Shown: piece by piece, positions 26,901-34,292 of the stretch
Position numbering within the stretch: position 1 is the first letter of the stretch
Layout: the number at the start of each line of letters is the position of its first letter
Assembly: GCA_902567135.1 (NCBI GenBank)
Contig: CACFLO010000010.1
Span: forward strand, 1-34,292
Reading direction: 5' to 3'
Source of the DNA: an uncultured Alphaproteobacteria bacterium
Lineage (GTDB): Bacteria > Pseudomonadota > Alphaproteobacteria > HIMB59 > GCA-002718135
Length of the DNA: 34,292 bases
Translations under genes and position numbers: made by a program
Notes under the pieces: generated by a model
What the model saw: the letters and a program-made list of their open reading frames with translations, nothing else
Database searches by the model: none
What the model was told of the DNA's origin: nothing

Positions 26901-27385
26901 GTTTCTATAGTGCATTTTTAATACTATTTGCAGTAGTTATGTCTACAGCAGGTGTCTTTATTGGTTTAATGGTTACTGCTCAGCCTTTTGGAATAGTAAT
27001 GTCTGGGGTTGGTGTAATTGCTCTAGCAGGAATAGTTGTTAATAATAACATCATACTTATTGATACTTTTAATTTTTTAAAAACAAAAACATCAAATATT
27101 AGAGAAGCAATAATTAAAACTGGTGCCCAAAGATTGAGACCAGTTTTGCTGACGACAACCACAACTGTTCTTGGCTTGCTTCCAATGGTAACTATGACCA
27201 ATATTGATTTTGTAACAAGAGAAGTAACTAGAGGATCTCCAGATACACAATGGTGGGTACAATTATCAACAGCAATTGTTTTTGGATTAATTTTTGCAAC
27301 TGTCTTAACTTTAGTTGTAACTCCTTCAGCATTAATGTTGAAAGAAAATGTTGTAAATTGGTATAGAAAAAAAGTTAATTCTTAA
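23990..27385 (+). CDS. RND efflux permease (AcrB-like, HAE-1 type)
   Basis: Proton-driven inner-membrane pump of 1131 residues with the 2 x 6 helix plan and two large periplasmic loops of AcrB. Family motifs include SIPKESTPDVSIPIVYI after the first helix and GLLVDGAIVVVEYADR in the fourth. The position equal to AcrB D407 is Asp (D399), but that of D408 is Gly; in the tenth helix the run GIVVNNNIILID has Asn (near 1018) where AcrB has K940. The proton-relay set therefore differs from AcrB, as in some other RND subfamilies. Substrate is unknown. The gene pairs with the adaptor upstream and overlaps the convergent pssA by 11 bases. Confidence 0.92.
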   Translation: MKINIIDYAISHSRVFMGILLFIIFSGASTYISIPKESTPDVSIPIVYISLHQNGISAQDSERLLVKPIEDEVKTVEGVKEVRSTAYSGGGNVLLEFDAGFDSDQAMIDIRDKVDRAKGDLPSEADEPTVNEVNISTFPIIQISLSGDVPNRTLQDLADILQNDIETIPSVLEAKIGGKRNEQVDILINPTAVESYGINLASLINIVRENNKMVSAGGQDTGDGSFDIKVPGLYETIEDVLNTPVKTNGDSVITFRDIAEVKRTFEDRQSYANVNGSKSITIDVSKRIGENIINTIDEVKRVTSITSKSFPENVEISFGSDQSKGIKTMLNSLQNNVIAAIILVLIIILGALGVRSGLLVGISIPGSFLSGLLALSIMGFTINIVVLFALILSVGLLVDGAIVVVEYADRKMKEGLSVKDAFANASKKMSLPIISSTATTLAAFIPLIFWPGLAGEFMKYLPITLICVLISSLFMALLFVPVLGSILNTVSRILLQFIIPLLALLIFFNILTFGIGKLDFENFGLFITIGKYLLSFALFIFVFIKIIPRVYKISENVNSTDKLVSGNAKILSSESNEPVLNVTGFVGIYAKILNFLLNHPLKVIISAISILIAVNFTYTKVGEGVEFFPDVEPDLAKIVVFARGNLSVEEKKDYVARVENIILKIQSERKEFKNIYSLSGNVSEQSEASEDFIGSISLEYTDWDKRRKSKVILAEILDATKSINGIKVESREQQGGPGEGKPINIKLTSDNKKLLIEEGIKLKKFMDNYPKLMNVEDNLPAPGIEWEINVDRKQASKFGANITSIGNVIKLATNGLKLGEYRPDDSNESIPLYLRYPNEGRTLDRIDKLRVSTSNGLVPISNFVDIVPNNRTGNIIRVDSKNAINIQADVEPGVYPDGKVKELEYVLGITDNAPSWRGRTLDLPRYEINNEIRAELIGENEDQKQAQEFLTKAFGVALFLMLMILLLQFNSFYSAFLILFAVVMSTAGVFIGLMVTAQPFGIVMSGVGVIALAGIVVNNNIILIDTFNFLKTKTSNIREAIIKTGAQRLRPVLLTTTTTVLGLLPMVTMTNIDFVTREVTRGSPDTQWWVQLSTAIVFGLIFATVLTLVVTPSALMLKENVVNWYRKKVNS

Positions 27386-28100
27386 TATTTCTACTTTTGG
27401 TAATCGTATAAAATACTGATATTAAATACGCACCAAAAACAGAAATTAGTGTAAGCCAGATTCTTGAAATTAAAGCTACACAAACTAAAACAAATATTAG
27501 AAATATCCATGTTTTATACTTTGAATTTATTTTTAATTTTTTAATTGAAATAGTTGGTATTTTGCTAATCATCATAAAACCTATTACAATTGTTGTAATT
27601 AAGTTAAGATAATCATTTTTTAGAAATTCTATCTGAAATTCAAAAAAAATAAAAAGAGGTAAAAGTATTAAACCAGCAGCAGCTGGTGAAGGCACTCCAG
27701 TAAAATACTCATTTTTATCTATTGGTTTATTTGTTATATAAATATCAGCAGTAAATCTTGCTAGCCTAAGTGCACTACATATAACAAAAAATAATGTCGC
27801 CCCCCAACCAAGGGAACCTAAAGTATTAGTGGACCACAAATAAATAAGAAAACTTGGAGCAACGCCAAAAGAAACAAAATCACTTAAAGAATCAAGTTCT
27901 GCACCAAAATTTGACCCACTTTTTAGTTTTCTTGCAAACCAACCATCAAAAAAATCAAATATTGTAGCTAATAAAATTAAATATATCGCAATGTCCCACT
28001 CACCTTTTAATGAAAAACTAATAGAAGTAAATCCACTACTCAAAGAAAGAAGAGTAATAAAGTTTGGCACATATTTGCTTATTATATTTTGCTCACTCAT
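27375..28100 (-). CDS. pssA: CDP-diacylglycerol-serine phosphatidyltransferase PssA
   Basis: Integral membrane enzyme that makes phosphatidylserine from CDP-diacylglycerol and L-serine. The 241-residue protein contains the complete CDP-alcohol phosphotransferase signature DGxxARx8GxxxDxxxD at residues 52-74 (D52, G53, A56, R57, G66, D70, D74), followed by several membrane helices. The GVPSPAAAGLI segment is typical of PssA of the Bacillus/alphaproteobacterial type (not the soluble E. coli type). It overlaps psd by 4 bases, so the two successive enzymes of phosphatidylethanolamine synthesis are translated together. It overlaps the convergent RND permease by 11 bases. Confidence 0.95.
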   Translation of the reverse strand: MSEQNIISKYVPNFITLLSLSSGFTSISFSLKGEWDIAIYLILLATIFDFFDGWFARKLKSGSNFGAELDSLSDFVSFGVAPSFLIYLWSTNTLGSLGWGATLFFVICSALRLARFTADIYITNKPIDKNEYFTGVPSPAAAGLILLPLFIFFEFQIEFLKNDYLNLITTIVIGFMMISKIPTISIKKLKINSKYKTWIFLIFVLVCVALISRIWLTLISVFGAYLISVFYTITKSRNIKN

Positions 28101-28765
28101 ATTAATTTAGCGTTATTAATTTTAAGTATGTTTTTGGGATTGGAAATAATTGTTTCACCCCCTACTACTTTTTGACCTTTTGCAACCAAAATATCATAAT
28201 TTTCTGGAAGATACAGATCGACTCTACTGCCAAACTTTATAATGCCAATTCTACTTCCTTTTTCAACTTCTTGATTAATTTTTAAATTACAAACAATCCG
28301 CCTAGCAATTAATCCAGCTATTTGAACGATATAAAAATTATCTTTATTACTTTTAACAGTAATTATATTTCTTTCATTATCATCACTAGATTTATCTAAA
28401 GTAGCATTAATAAATTTGCCAGGTATATAATGTTTTGAATTTATTGAACCTTTTATAGGCATTCTATTAACATGCACATCAAAAACACTTAAAAAAATAC
28501 TGACCTTATTATAAGTATTTTGATCTTTATTATCCTCAAGAGGGTTTTTTTTTCTACCAATATAAGTTACAACTCCATCAGCTGGTGAAACAACAACTTC
28601 TTCAGTTGGGACGGCTCTTATAGGGTCTCTAAAGAAATAAAAAATATATACTGATAAAATAGATAAAAAAATACCTAAAATTGTATAGAAAGGGATAACG
28701 ATAATCGTTATTAAACAACTAATAACAAAATATACCCAACCTTCATTATGAATTCTTAATTGCAT
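28097..28765 (-). CDS. psd: Phosphatidylserine decarboxylase proenzyme, short form
   Basis: Decarboxylates phosphatidylserine to phosphatidylethanolamine. The proenzyme cleaves itself to create a pyruvoyl cofactor; the expected site is G179-S180 in FGSRVDLYLPE. The 222-residue length and the GSR form (rather than LGST) are those of the short, archaeal-type Psd common in Alphaproteobacteria. Other family landmarks are two N-terminal membrane helices (about 11-28 and 30-46), SPADG (60-64) and FDVHVNRMPIKG (95-106). The N-terminus IHNEGWVYF matches the usual IHREGYPF segment, which supports the start. It stands head-to-head with the LOG gene across 24 bases. Confidence 0.95.
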   Translation of the reverse strand: MQLRIHNEGWVYFVISCLITIIVIPFYTILGIFLSILSVYIFYFFRDPIRAVPTEEVVVSPADGVVTYIGRKKNPLEDNKDQNTYNKVSIFLSVFDVHVNRMPIKGSINSKHYIPGKFINATLDKSSDDNERNIITVKSNKDNFYIVQIAGLIARRIVCNLKINQEVEKGSRIGIIKFGSRVDLYLPENYDILVAKGQKVVGGETIISNPKNILKINNAKLI

Positions 28766-28789
28766 ATAAAAAGGAGCTAATACATAATA

Positions 28790-29341
28790 ATGAAAATAAA
28801 ATCTCTAACAATTTACTGCTCAGCATCACAAATAATAGATAAAAAATTCCTCAAAATAGCCAAGGAAACTGCAGAAATAATTTCAAACTATAAAATTAGG
28901 GTGGTTTATGGTGGTGGAAATGTTGGTCTTATGGGTGAAATCGCTAATACCTTATTCAAATTAGATAAAGACATTGTTGGAATAATTCCAAAATTTTTAA
29001 TAAATAAAGAAAAATTAAATTTAAAATTAAAAAATTTAAGAGTGGTGAATAATATGACAAAACGTAAAGAGCTATTATTTAAATTGGGTGATGCTTTTTT
29101 AATATTGCCAGGCGGTACTGGAACTTTAGAGGAAGTAACACAAGTGCTTTCTTGGAAAATTCTTAAATTACATACTAAACCAATAATTTTTTTAAATTTT
29201 GAAAATTATTGGTCTCCTTTAATTAAACAATTTGAAAAAATGATAAAAAATAAATTTGGAAATAAAAATTTACAAAACCAATATCAAGTAATAAAGAAGC
29301 CAAAAGAATTAGAAAAAATACTTAAATTATGGTCAAATTAG
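28790..29341 (+). CDS. LOG-family nucleotide 5'-monophosphate phosphoribohydrolase
   Basis: A 183-residue Rossmann-fold protein of the TIGR00730 (LOG) family. Members hydrolyse the N-glycosidic bond of nucleoside 5'-monophosphates, including cytokinin nucleotides. The signature residues are intact: GGGNVGLMG (41-49), the MTKRKELL segment with R92, and PGGTGTLEE (107-115). The bacterial role is often unclear; nucleotide clean-up or salvage is likely, and cytokinin-specific activity cannot be inferred. An AAGGAG sits 13 bases before the ATG, farther than usual. It shares a 24-base divergent gap with psd and precedes icd by 47 bases. Confidence 0.9.
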   Translation: MKIKSLTIYCSASQIIDKKFLKIAKETAEIISNYKIRVVYGGGNVGLMGEIANTLFKLDKDIVGIIPKFLINKEKLNLKLKNLRVVNNMTKRKELLFKLGDAFLILPGGTGTLEEVTQVLSWKILKLHTKPIIFLNFENYWSPLIKQFEKMIKNKFGNKNLQNQYQVIKKPKELEKILKLWSN

Positions 29342-29388
29342 CTTCGACAGGCATATGCCAATATTCAAAATGTAAAGGAAATTAAATT

Positions 29389-30606
29389 ATGGAAAAAATT
29401 AAAGTAAAAAATCCTGTCGTTGAAATGGATGGAGATGAAATGACAAGAATCATTTGGGAGTTTATAAAAGATAAACTCATTCTTCCATATATTGATATTG
29501 ATATTAAATATTATGATTTAGGGGTGCAAAATAGAGATAGTTCAGATGATCAAATTACTATTGACTCTGCTGAAGCAGTTAAAAAGTATGGTGTAGGAAT
29601 CAAATGCGCAACAATTACTCCAGATGAAGATAGGGTTAAAGAATTTAATTTAAAAAAAATGTGGCGTTCTCCAAATGGAACAATAAGAAATATTTTAGGT
29701 GGAACTATTTTTAGACAACCTATTATTTGTAAAAATGTTCCTAGAATTGTGACTAATTGGAACAAACCGATAGTTGTAGCAAGACATGCTTTTGGCGATC
29801 AATATAGGGCGACCGATACACTTATTTCAAAACCAGGTAAATTAAAAATGGTTTTTGAACCAATAGATGGCAGCGAGGGGTTTGAAAAAGAAGTATTTAA
29901 CTTTGAAAGAAAAGGAATAGCATTATCAATGTATAATCTTGATCAATCAATTATTGATTTTGCCAGGGCTTGTTTTAATTATGGACTTAATCTTGGCTGG
30001 CCTGTCTATTTATCTACAAAAAACACTATTTTAAAAGTTTATGATGGAAGATTTAAAGATTTATTTGAAAATGTTTTCCAAAATGAATTTTCAGATAAAT
30101 TTAATGATAAAAATATAGTTTATGAACATAGATTGATAGATGACATGGTTGCTACTGCTCTAAAGTGGGAAGGTAACTTTATTTGGGCATGTAAAAATTA
30201 TGATGGTGACGTCCAATCTGACTCTGTCGCTCAAGGTTATGGATCTTTGGGCTTAATGACAAGTGTTCTTATGACACCAGATGGAAAGACTGTAGAAGCT
30301 GAAGCTGCCCATGGAACAGTAACGAGACATTTTAGAAATCATCAAAAAGGTTTAGAAACATCAACAAATCCAATTGCTTCTATTTTTGCTTGGTCAAGAG
30401 GCTTACATTTCAGAGGAAAATTTGATGATAATGAACGTTTAATGAATTTTTCAAAAACACTGGAAAAAACATGTATCGAAACTGTTGAATCTGGCAAAAT
30501 GACAAAAGATCTAGCAATTTTGATTAGCCAAAATCAAAAATGGCTAAACACTCAAGATTTCTTAAATACTTTAAAAGATAACTTGGAAAGAAGATTAGAA
30601 ACTTAA
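29389..30606 (+). CDS. icd: Isocitrate dehydrogenase, NADP-type (homodimeric)
   Basis: TCA-cycle enzyme that decarboxylates isocitrate to 2-oxoglutarate, reducing NADP. The 405-residue product matches the eukaryote-like dimeric subfamily used by Alphaproteobacteria, not the E. coli type. Landmarks are [12 protein letters not shown] near the start, [33 protein letters not shown] for isocitrate binding, and [11 protein letters not shown] for nucleotide binding. An AAAGGAA ribosome-binding site at 29374-29380 gives a strong start. The 3' end overlaps the convergent alaS by 12 bases. Confidence 0.97.
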   Translation: MEKIKVKNPVVEMDGDEMTRIIWEFIKDKLILPYIDIDIKYYDLGVQNRDSSDDQITIDSAEAVKKYGVGIKCATITPDEDRVKEFNLKKMWRSPNGTIRNILGGTIFRQPIICKNVPRIVTNWNKPIVVARHAFGDQYRATDTLISKPGKLKMVFEPIDGSEGFEKEVFNFERKGIALSMYNLDQSIIDFARACFNYGLNLGWPVYLSTKNTILKVYDGRFKDLFENVFQNEFSDKFNDKNIVYEHRLIDDMVATALKWEGNFIWACKNYDGDVQSDSVAQGYGSLGLMTSVLMTPDGKTVEAEAAHGTVTRHFRNHQKGLETSTNPIASIFAWSRGLHFRGKFDDNERLMNFSKTLEKTCIETVESGKMTKDLAILISQNQKWLNTQDFLNTLKDNLERRLET

Positions 30607-33267
30607 ATTAGATTTAATTTTTTCAATAGCCTGGTCAATATTATCTAAACTTGTTCCTCCAGCTTGAGCCATATCTTTACGACCTCCACCCCCCTTGCCT
30701 CCTAAGATTTTTGATACTTCTTGAATAACTTTAGCTGAGTCAAAATCAGATGTTAAATCTTCAGTAACACCAAGAACAATAGATAGTTTATCACTATTAT
30801 GTGAAATTATTAGAGATGCACATTTTTGTTGATATTTGTTTTTTTGATCATCAATAAATTGTTTTAAAATTTTAGTTGGATAATTTTCAGCTACTAAATA
30901 TACAAAATTTATATCATTGATTAGTTCCACAACTATATTTTGTGAAGAAGTTTCTTTATTTTTATTTTGCTTCTTTTGGTCTAATAGTTTTTTTAATTCT
31001 TTTATATTATTTGTTAAATCACTATTTTGATCATAAACATAATTAAAATTTTTATCAAAATCTTTTAATTCATCTATTAGTATTGAAATTTTGTCCATGT
31101 TTTCTGTTAATATTTTATTACCCAACTGCATTTTTTCTTTAGTATGCTGATCAACTGCAATATTTGTTAAAGCTTCTATTCTTCTTATACCTGAGGCTAC
31201 GTTAGATTGATTAATTATTTTAAAATTTAAAATTTCACCTGTTTGATCAACATGTGTACCACCACATAATTCTTTTGAAAATATTTTATTATTCTCAACT
31301 GTTCCCATTGACACCACGCGAACCTCATCACCATACTTTTCTCCAAAAAGGGCTGTTGCTCCTTCATCTAGTGCCTTTTGATGATCAATAGTCTTAATAT
31401 CTATTTGCGAGTTTGCTTTTATTTCTTTTTTTACAGAATTTTCAATTTTTATAATATTTTCCGAGCTTATTGGTTCATTGTGACTAAAATCAAATCTTAA
31501 TTTTTCACTGTTAACCAATGAGCCTTTTTGCGAAACATGATTTCCAAGAATTTTTCTAAGTGAAGCATGAAGTAGATGAGTTGATGAATGATTACATTTT
31601 ATTAATTGTCTTGTATTTGAGTCAATTGTAGCTTTTATTCTATCACCAATTTTAAATTTCCCAGTTTTAACCTTACCATGATGCAGAAAAAAAGAACCGA
31701 ATAATTTAGTAGTATCAGTTACTTCAAAAATATTGTTTTCTAATATTATTGTACCTCTGTCCCCTACTTGGCCACCACTTTCACCATAAAAAGGAGTCTG
31801 ATTTAAAATAATAATTCCTTCATCAGTTTCATTTAGCTGATCAGTTTTTATATCACTTATAACAATAGAAATAATTTCACTTTCAGACTCAGTTTGCTCA
31901 TAGCCTAAAAATTCAGTTGAGCTTAAATTCTCAGTAATTTTAAACCAGTTTTTTTGATCTCCTTGATCGCCTATTCCTTTCCAGTTTTTACGTGCTCTTT
32001 CTTTTTGCTCTTTCATCATTTGATTGAAAGACTTAATATCAACTTCAATACTTTTTGATTTAAGATAATCTTGCGTTAAATCTAATGGAAAGCCATATGT
32101 ATCATATAACTTAAATGCAATTTTACCATCTAGTTTATTTGAAGATAAAGAGATTTCATCTTCTAATATTTTTAGACCTTTTTCTACAGTCTCCTTAAAT
32201 TTAGTTTCCTCATTAATAAAGGTATTAATTATTAAATCTTTAGCTCTAATCAATTCAGGGTATGCAGTTTTAAAAATATCTAATAATGTTGGGAAAATTT
32301 TATCAAATACTGGATTTTTATTTCCTAGAGTATGGGCATGCCTCATACCCCTTCTCATTATTCTTCTAAGAACGTAACCTCTGCCTTCATTAGAGGGTGT
32401 GACACCATCAGCAATTAAAAAAGATGAGGATCTTAGATGATCAGCTATAACTCTATGACTGGGGCTGTTTAAATAACTTTCATCATTTAACAAATCTCTA
32501 GACTTAGTAATTAAAGGAGAAAACAAATCTGTACTATAGTTATCATTAGTCTTATTTAATAAAGCTGAGATCCGCTCCAAGCCCATACCAGTATCAATAG
32601 AAGGTTTCGGAAGATTAATTCTTTCAGATGAAGTTATTTGCTCAAATTGCATAAACACAAGATTCCAAATTTCAATAAATCTATCACCATCTTCATTTGG
32701 ACTTCCTGGTGGTCCACCTTGATATTTATCACCATGGTCATAAAAAATTTCTGAACATGGTCCACAGGGACCTGTTTCTCCCATTGACCAAAAATTGTCA
32801 GATGTACTTATTTTAATTATCTTCTCATCACTTAATCCGGCAATTTTTTTCCAGTATTTATAAGCTTCTTCATCTTCACTAAAAACAGTAACTAATAACT
32901 TTTCTTTTTCTATTTTAAATTCTTTAGTTATTAAATTCCAAGCAAATTCTATTGCCTGATCCTTAAAATAATCACCAAAAGAAAAATTCCCTAACATTTC
33001 AAAAAAAGTATGGTGTCTTGCAGTATAACCTACGTTCTCTAAATCGTTGTGCTTACCTCCTGCTCTTACACATTTTTGAGAAGTAACAGCTCGATTATAA
33101 TCTCTCTTCTCTTTTCCTGTAAAAATATTTTTAAATTGAACCATTCCTGAGTTTGCAAACATAAGTGTTGGATCATTGTGCGGAACTAGAGGACTTGAGT
33201 GTACTATCTCATGACCATTTTTTTTAAAATAATTTAAGAAAGTGGATCTAATTTCACTGGAATTCAT
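30595..33267 (-). CDS. alaS: Alanyl-tRNA synthetase
   Basis: Charges tRNA-Ala with alanine and edits mischarged Ser and Gly. The 890-residue protein has all domains: the class-II catalytic core ([17 protein letters not shown] start, then [19 protein letters not shown]), the tRNA-recognition region, the editing domain with HSSTHLLH and [10 protein letters not shown] zinc-binding motifs, a coiled-coil linker and the C-Ala domain with [10 protein letters not shown]. The length is normal, so no domain is lost despite the compact genome. The ATG at 33267 has no Shine-Dalgarno; a -10 box lies about 9 bases upstream. It is separated from recA by a terminator. Confidence 0.97.
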   Translation of the reverse strand: MNSSEIRSTFLNYFKKNGHEIVHSSPLVPHNDPTLMFANSGMVQFKNIFTGKEKRDYNRAVTSQKCVRAGGKHNDLENVGYTARHHTFFEMLGNFSFGDYFKDQAIEFAWNLITKEFKIEKEKLLVTVFSEDEEAYKYWKKIAGLSDEKIIKISTSDNFWSMGETGPCGPCSEIFYDHGDKYQGGPPGSPNEDGDRFIEIWNLVFMQFEQITSSERINLPKPSIDTGMGLERISALLNKTNDNYSTDLFSPLITKSRDLLNDESYLNSPSHRVIADHLRSSSFLIADGVTPSNEGRGYVLRRIMRRGMRHAHTLGNKNPVFDKIFPTLLDIFKTAYPELIRAKDLIINTFINEETKFKETVEKGLKILEDEISLSSNKLDGKIAFKLYDTYGFPLDLTQDYLKSKSIEVDIKSFNQMMKEQKERARKNWKGIGDQGDQKNWFKITENLSSTEFLGYEQTESESEIISIVISDIKTDQLNETDEGIIILNQTPFYGESGGQVGDRGTIILENNIFEVTDTTKLFGSFFLHHGKVKTGKFKIGDRIKATIDSNTRQLIKCNHSSTHLLHASLRKILGNHVSQKGSLVNSEKLRFDFSHNEPISSENIIKIENSVKKEIKANSQIDIKTIDHQKALDEGATALFGEKYGDEVRVVSMGTVENNKIFSKELCGGTHVDQTGEILNFKIINQSNVASGIRRIEALTNIAVDQHTKEKMQLGNKILTENMDKISILIDELKDFDKNFNYVYDQNSDLTNNIKELKKLLDQKKQNKNKETSSQNIVVELINDINFVYLVAENYPTKILKQFIDDQKNKYQQKCASLIISHNSDKLSIVLGVTEDLTSDFDSAKVIQEVSKILGGKGGGGRKDMAQAGGTSLDNIDQAIEKIKSNLSF

Positions 33268-33275
33268 GATGAAGT

Positions 33276-33302
33276 ATTATAACCTGAATTTTATTATGTC
33301 TA
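33276..33302 (-). promoter_or_regulatory. Candidate promoter of alaS, close to leaderless
   Basis: Minus-strand TATAAT (33276-33281) preceded after 15 bases by TAGACA (33297-33302, 5 of 6 to TTGACA). Transcription would begin around 33268-33270, only one to three bases before the alaS ATG. The spacer is two bases short of ideal. The elements lie directly after the recA terminator, which supports a separate transcript for alaS. Confidence 0.5.
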
Positions 33303-33306
33303 ATAC

Positions 33307-33333
33307 AAAAAAAAAGGGGGTTTGTCGCCCCCT
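33307..33333 (-). terminator. Rho-independent terminator of recA
   Basis: On the minus strand a stem of six pairs (AGGGGG with CCCCCT; arms 33328-33333 and 33315-33320) closes a 7-base loop (33321-33327) and runs straight into a tract of nine T (33307-33315). It lies 25 bases after the recA stop. On the plus strand no U tract follows, so it works for recA only. A G/C stem this pure is striking in such AT-rich DNA. Confidence 0.88.
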
Positions 33334-33358
33334 CCTTAAATTAATTTATAAATGAATT

Positions 33359-34291
33359 TTATTCTTCAGTCTTTTCTTCTTTTGTTTTTTTTGACTCAAT
33401 TTCACCTTCCATCATAGCTTTTTCTACTACTCCAGCATTTTGAAGAATCCTATTCTCAATCTCTTGAGCTATAGGTGGGTTATCTTTAAGAAAATTTTTC
33501 ACATTTTCTCTTCCCTGGCCAATTTTTTGGTCTTTATATGCAAACCAAGAACCTGATTTATCTATAATTTCAGCCTTAACTCCAAGATCCACAAGTTCTC
33601 CAAGTTTCGAAATACCTTCACCATACATGATATCAAACTCAACAACTTTAAAAGGAGGTGCAACTTTATTTTTAACAATTTTAACCCTTGTTTGATTTCC
33701 AATAATTTCATCTTTATCTTTTATTGCACCTATTCTTCTGATATCCATCCTAACAGACGAATAAAATTTTAATGCGTTTCCACCTGTTGTTGTTTCTGGG
33801 CTACCAAACATTACTCCAATTTTCATTCTAAGTTGGTTGATAAAAACAACCAGTGTGTTTGATTGAGCTATTGAGCTAGTTAATTTTCTTAATGCCTGAC
33901 TCATTAATCTAGCTTGTAAACCAGGTAAAGAATCGCCCATGTCACCTTCTAATTCAGCTCTTGGCACTAGTGCTGCAACAGAATCAATAACCAAAACATC
34001 AATTCCTCCTGATTTTATAAGAGAATCAGCAATCTCTAATCCTTGCTCTCCAGTGTCAGGTTGAGATATTAAAAGTTCCTCAAGATTAACTCCTAATTTT
34101 TTTGCATATGCTGGATCAAGAGCATGTTCAGCATCAATAAATGCACAGTTGCCGCCTTTTTTCTGAGATTCAGCCACAATATGCGTTGCTAAGGTTGTTT
34201 TTCCTGAACTCTCTGGTCCATATATTTCAACAATTCTACCTTTTGGAACCCCACCTATACCTAATGCTATATCTAACCCAAGAGAACCAGT
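33359..34291 (-). CDS. recA: Recombinase RecA (5' end outside window)
   Basis: ATP-dependent strand-exchange protein for recombination repair and, where LexA exists, SOS induction. The frame stays open to the window edge; about 310 codons are visible and roughly 30 or more N-terminal codons are missing. The ATG at 34177 is internal, because the codons before it encode the Walker A loop GPESSGKTT and the [19 protein letters not shown] segment. Other hallmarks are [41 protein letters not shown] and the [10 protein letters not shown] loop. The C-terminal tail is short but acidic ([12 protein letters not shown]). A strong terminator follows, so recA is transcribed apart from alaS. Any SOS operator would be outside the window. 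Confidence 0.97.
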   Translation of the reverse strand, partial: TGSLGLDIALGIGGVPKGRIVEIYGPESSGKTTLATHIVAESQKKGGNCAFIDAEHALDPAYAKKLGVNLEELLISQPDTGEQGLEIADSLIKSGGIDVLVIDSVAALVPRAELEGDMGDSLPGLQARLMSQALRKLTSSIAQSNTLVVFINQLRMKIGVMFGSPETTTGGNALKFYSSVRMDIRRIGAIKDKDEIIGNQTRVKIVKNKVAPPFKVVEFDIMYGEGISKLGELVDLGVKAEIIDKSGSWFAYKDQKIGQGRENVKNFLKDNPPIAQEIENRILQNAGVVEKAMMEGEIESKKTKEEKTEE

Positions 34292-34292
34292 T

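Noticed and set aside
24988..27201. Several minus-strand open frames (65-116 codons) inside the efflux adaptor and permease genes
   Set aside because: They are shadows of strongly conserved plus-strand coding sequence, with no ribosome-binding sites or family motifs.
29350..29359. Perfect 10-base palindrome GGCATATGCC between the LOG gene and icd
   Set aside because: It is GC-richer than its surroundings and could be an operator, but it is short, does not extend on either side and has no nearby regulator gene. I leave it as chance.
34175..34177. ATG at 34177 (minus) as the recA start
   Set aside because: The codons upstream encode the invariant RecA Walker A region, so this Met is internal.
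1..34292. A new defence, mobile or biosynthetic system
   Set aside because: Every sizeable open frame is assignable to a known core family or a diverged relative in a conserved position. There are no clusters of unknown genes, repeats, integrases or compositional breaks.

Overview
The window is a densely packed, very AT-rich stretch of bacterial chromosome (GC roughly one quarter by eye). It looks like a streamlined, free-living marine alphaproteobacterium of the SAR11 (Pelagibacterales) or HIMB59-like type; the exact clade cannot be fixed from the sequence alone. The evidence is gene order (the LPS-assembly run lptG-lptD-surA-pdxA-rsmA converging on gmk-mltG-fabF-acpP-fabG-fabD, followed by rpsF-rpsR-rplI-dnaB), an alphaproteobacteria-restricted DUF2794 gene, a DnaB with the alphaproteobacterial insertion after the Walker A region, a short-form phosphatidylserine decarboxylase and a homodimeric NADP-type isocitrate dehydrogenase. 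The longest gap between genes is about 143 bases, and many neighbours overlap. I see no tRNA, rRNA, CRISPR array, insertion sequence, prophage or toxin-antitoxin module.

Layout. 2-6008 (+): envelope and housekeeping operon, lptG (5' end outside the window), lptD, surA-like, pdxA, rsmA. 5985-10722 (-): fatty-acid synthesis and growth operon, read fabD, fabG, acpP, fabF, mltG, gmk. 10813-13450 (+): ribosomal proteins bS6, bS18, bL9 and the replicative helicase DnaB. 13594-16504 (+): an MMPL/RND-type exporter and a CvpA-like membrane protein. 16497-20169 (-): redoxin, YfgM-like protein, BamB, Der. 20194-20523 (+): DUF2794. 20532-22673 (-): rlmE and guaA. 22743-27385 (+): two-gene RND efflux pump. 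27375-28765 (-): psd and pssA, the two steps to phosphatidylethanolamine. 28790-30606 (+): LOG-family phosphoribohydrolase and icd. 30595-34291 (-): alaS, and recA running out of the window at its 5' end.

Much of the window concerns building the cell envelope: LPS export (LptG, LptD), outer-membrane protein folding (SurA-like, BamB, YfgM), fatty acids (FabD/G/F, AcpP), phospholipid heads (PssA, Psd), peptidoglycan strand termination (MltG) and two RND-superfamily exporters. The rest is core information processing.

I do not see an undescribed system. The points worth a second look are about compaction: loss of genes usually found in these blocks (yicC, a DUF2232 gene, alr, radA), a SurA homologue with no recognisable parvulin domain, two 47-base coding overlaps, tail-to-tail overlap at four of five convergent junctions, and -10 boxes so close to start codons that several mRNAs may be nearly leaderless.
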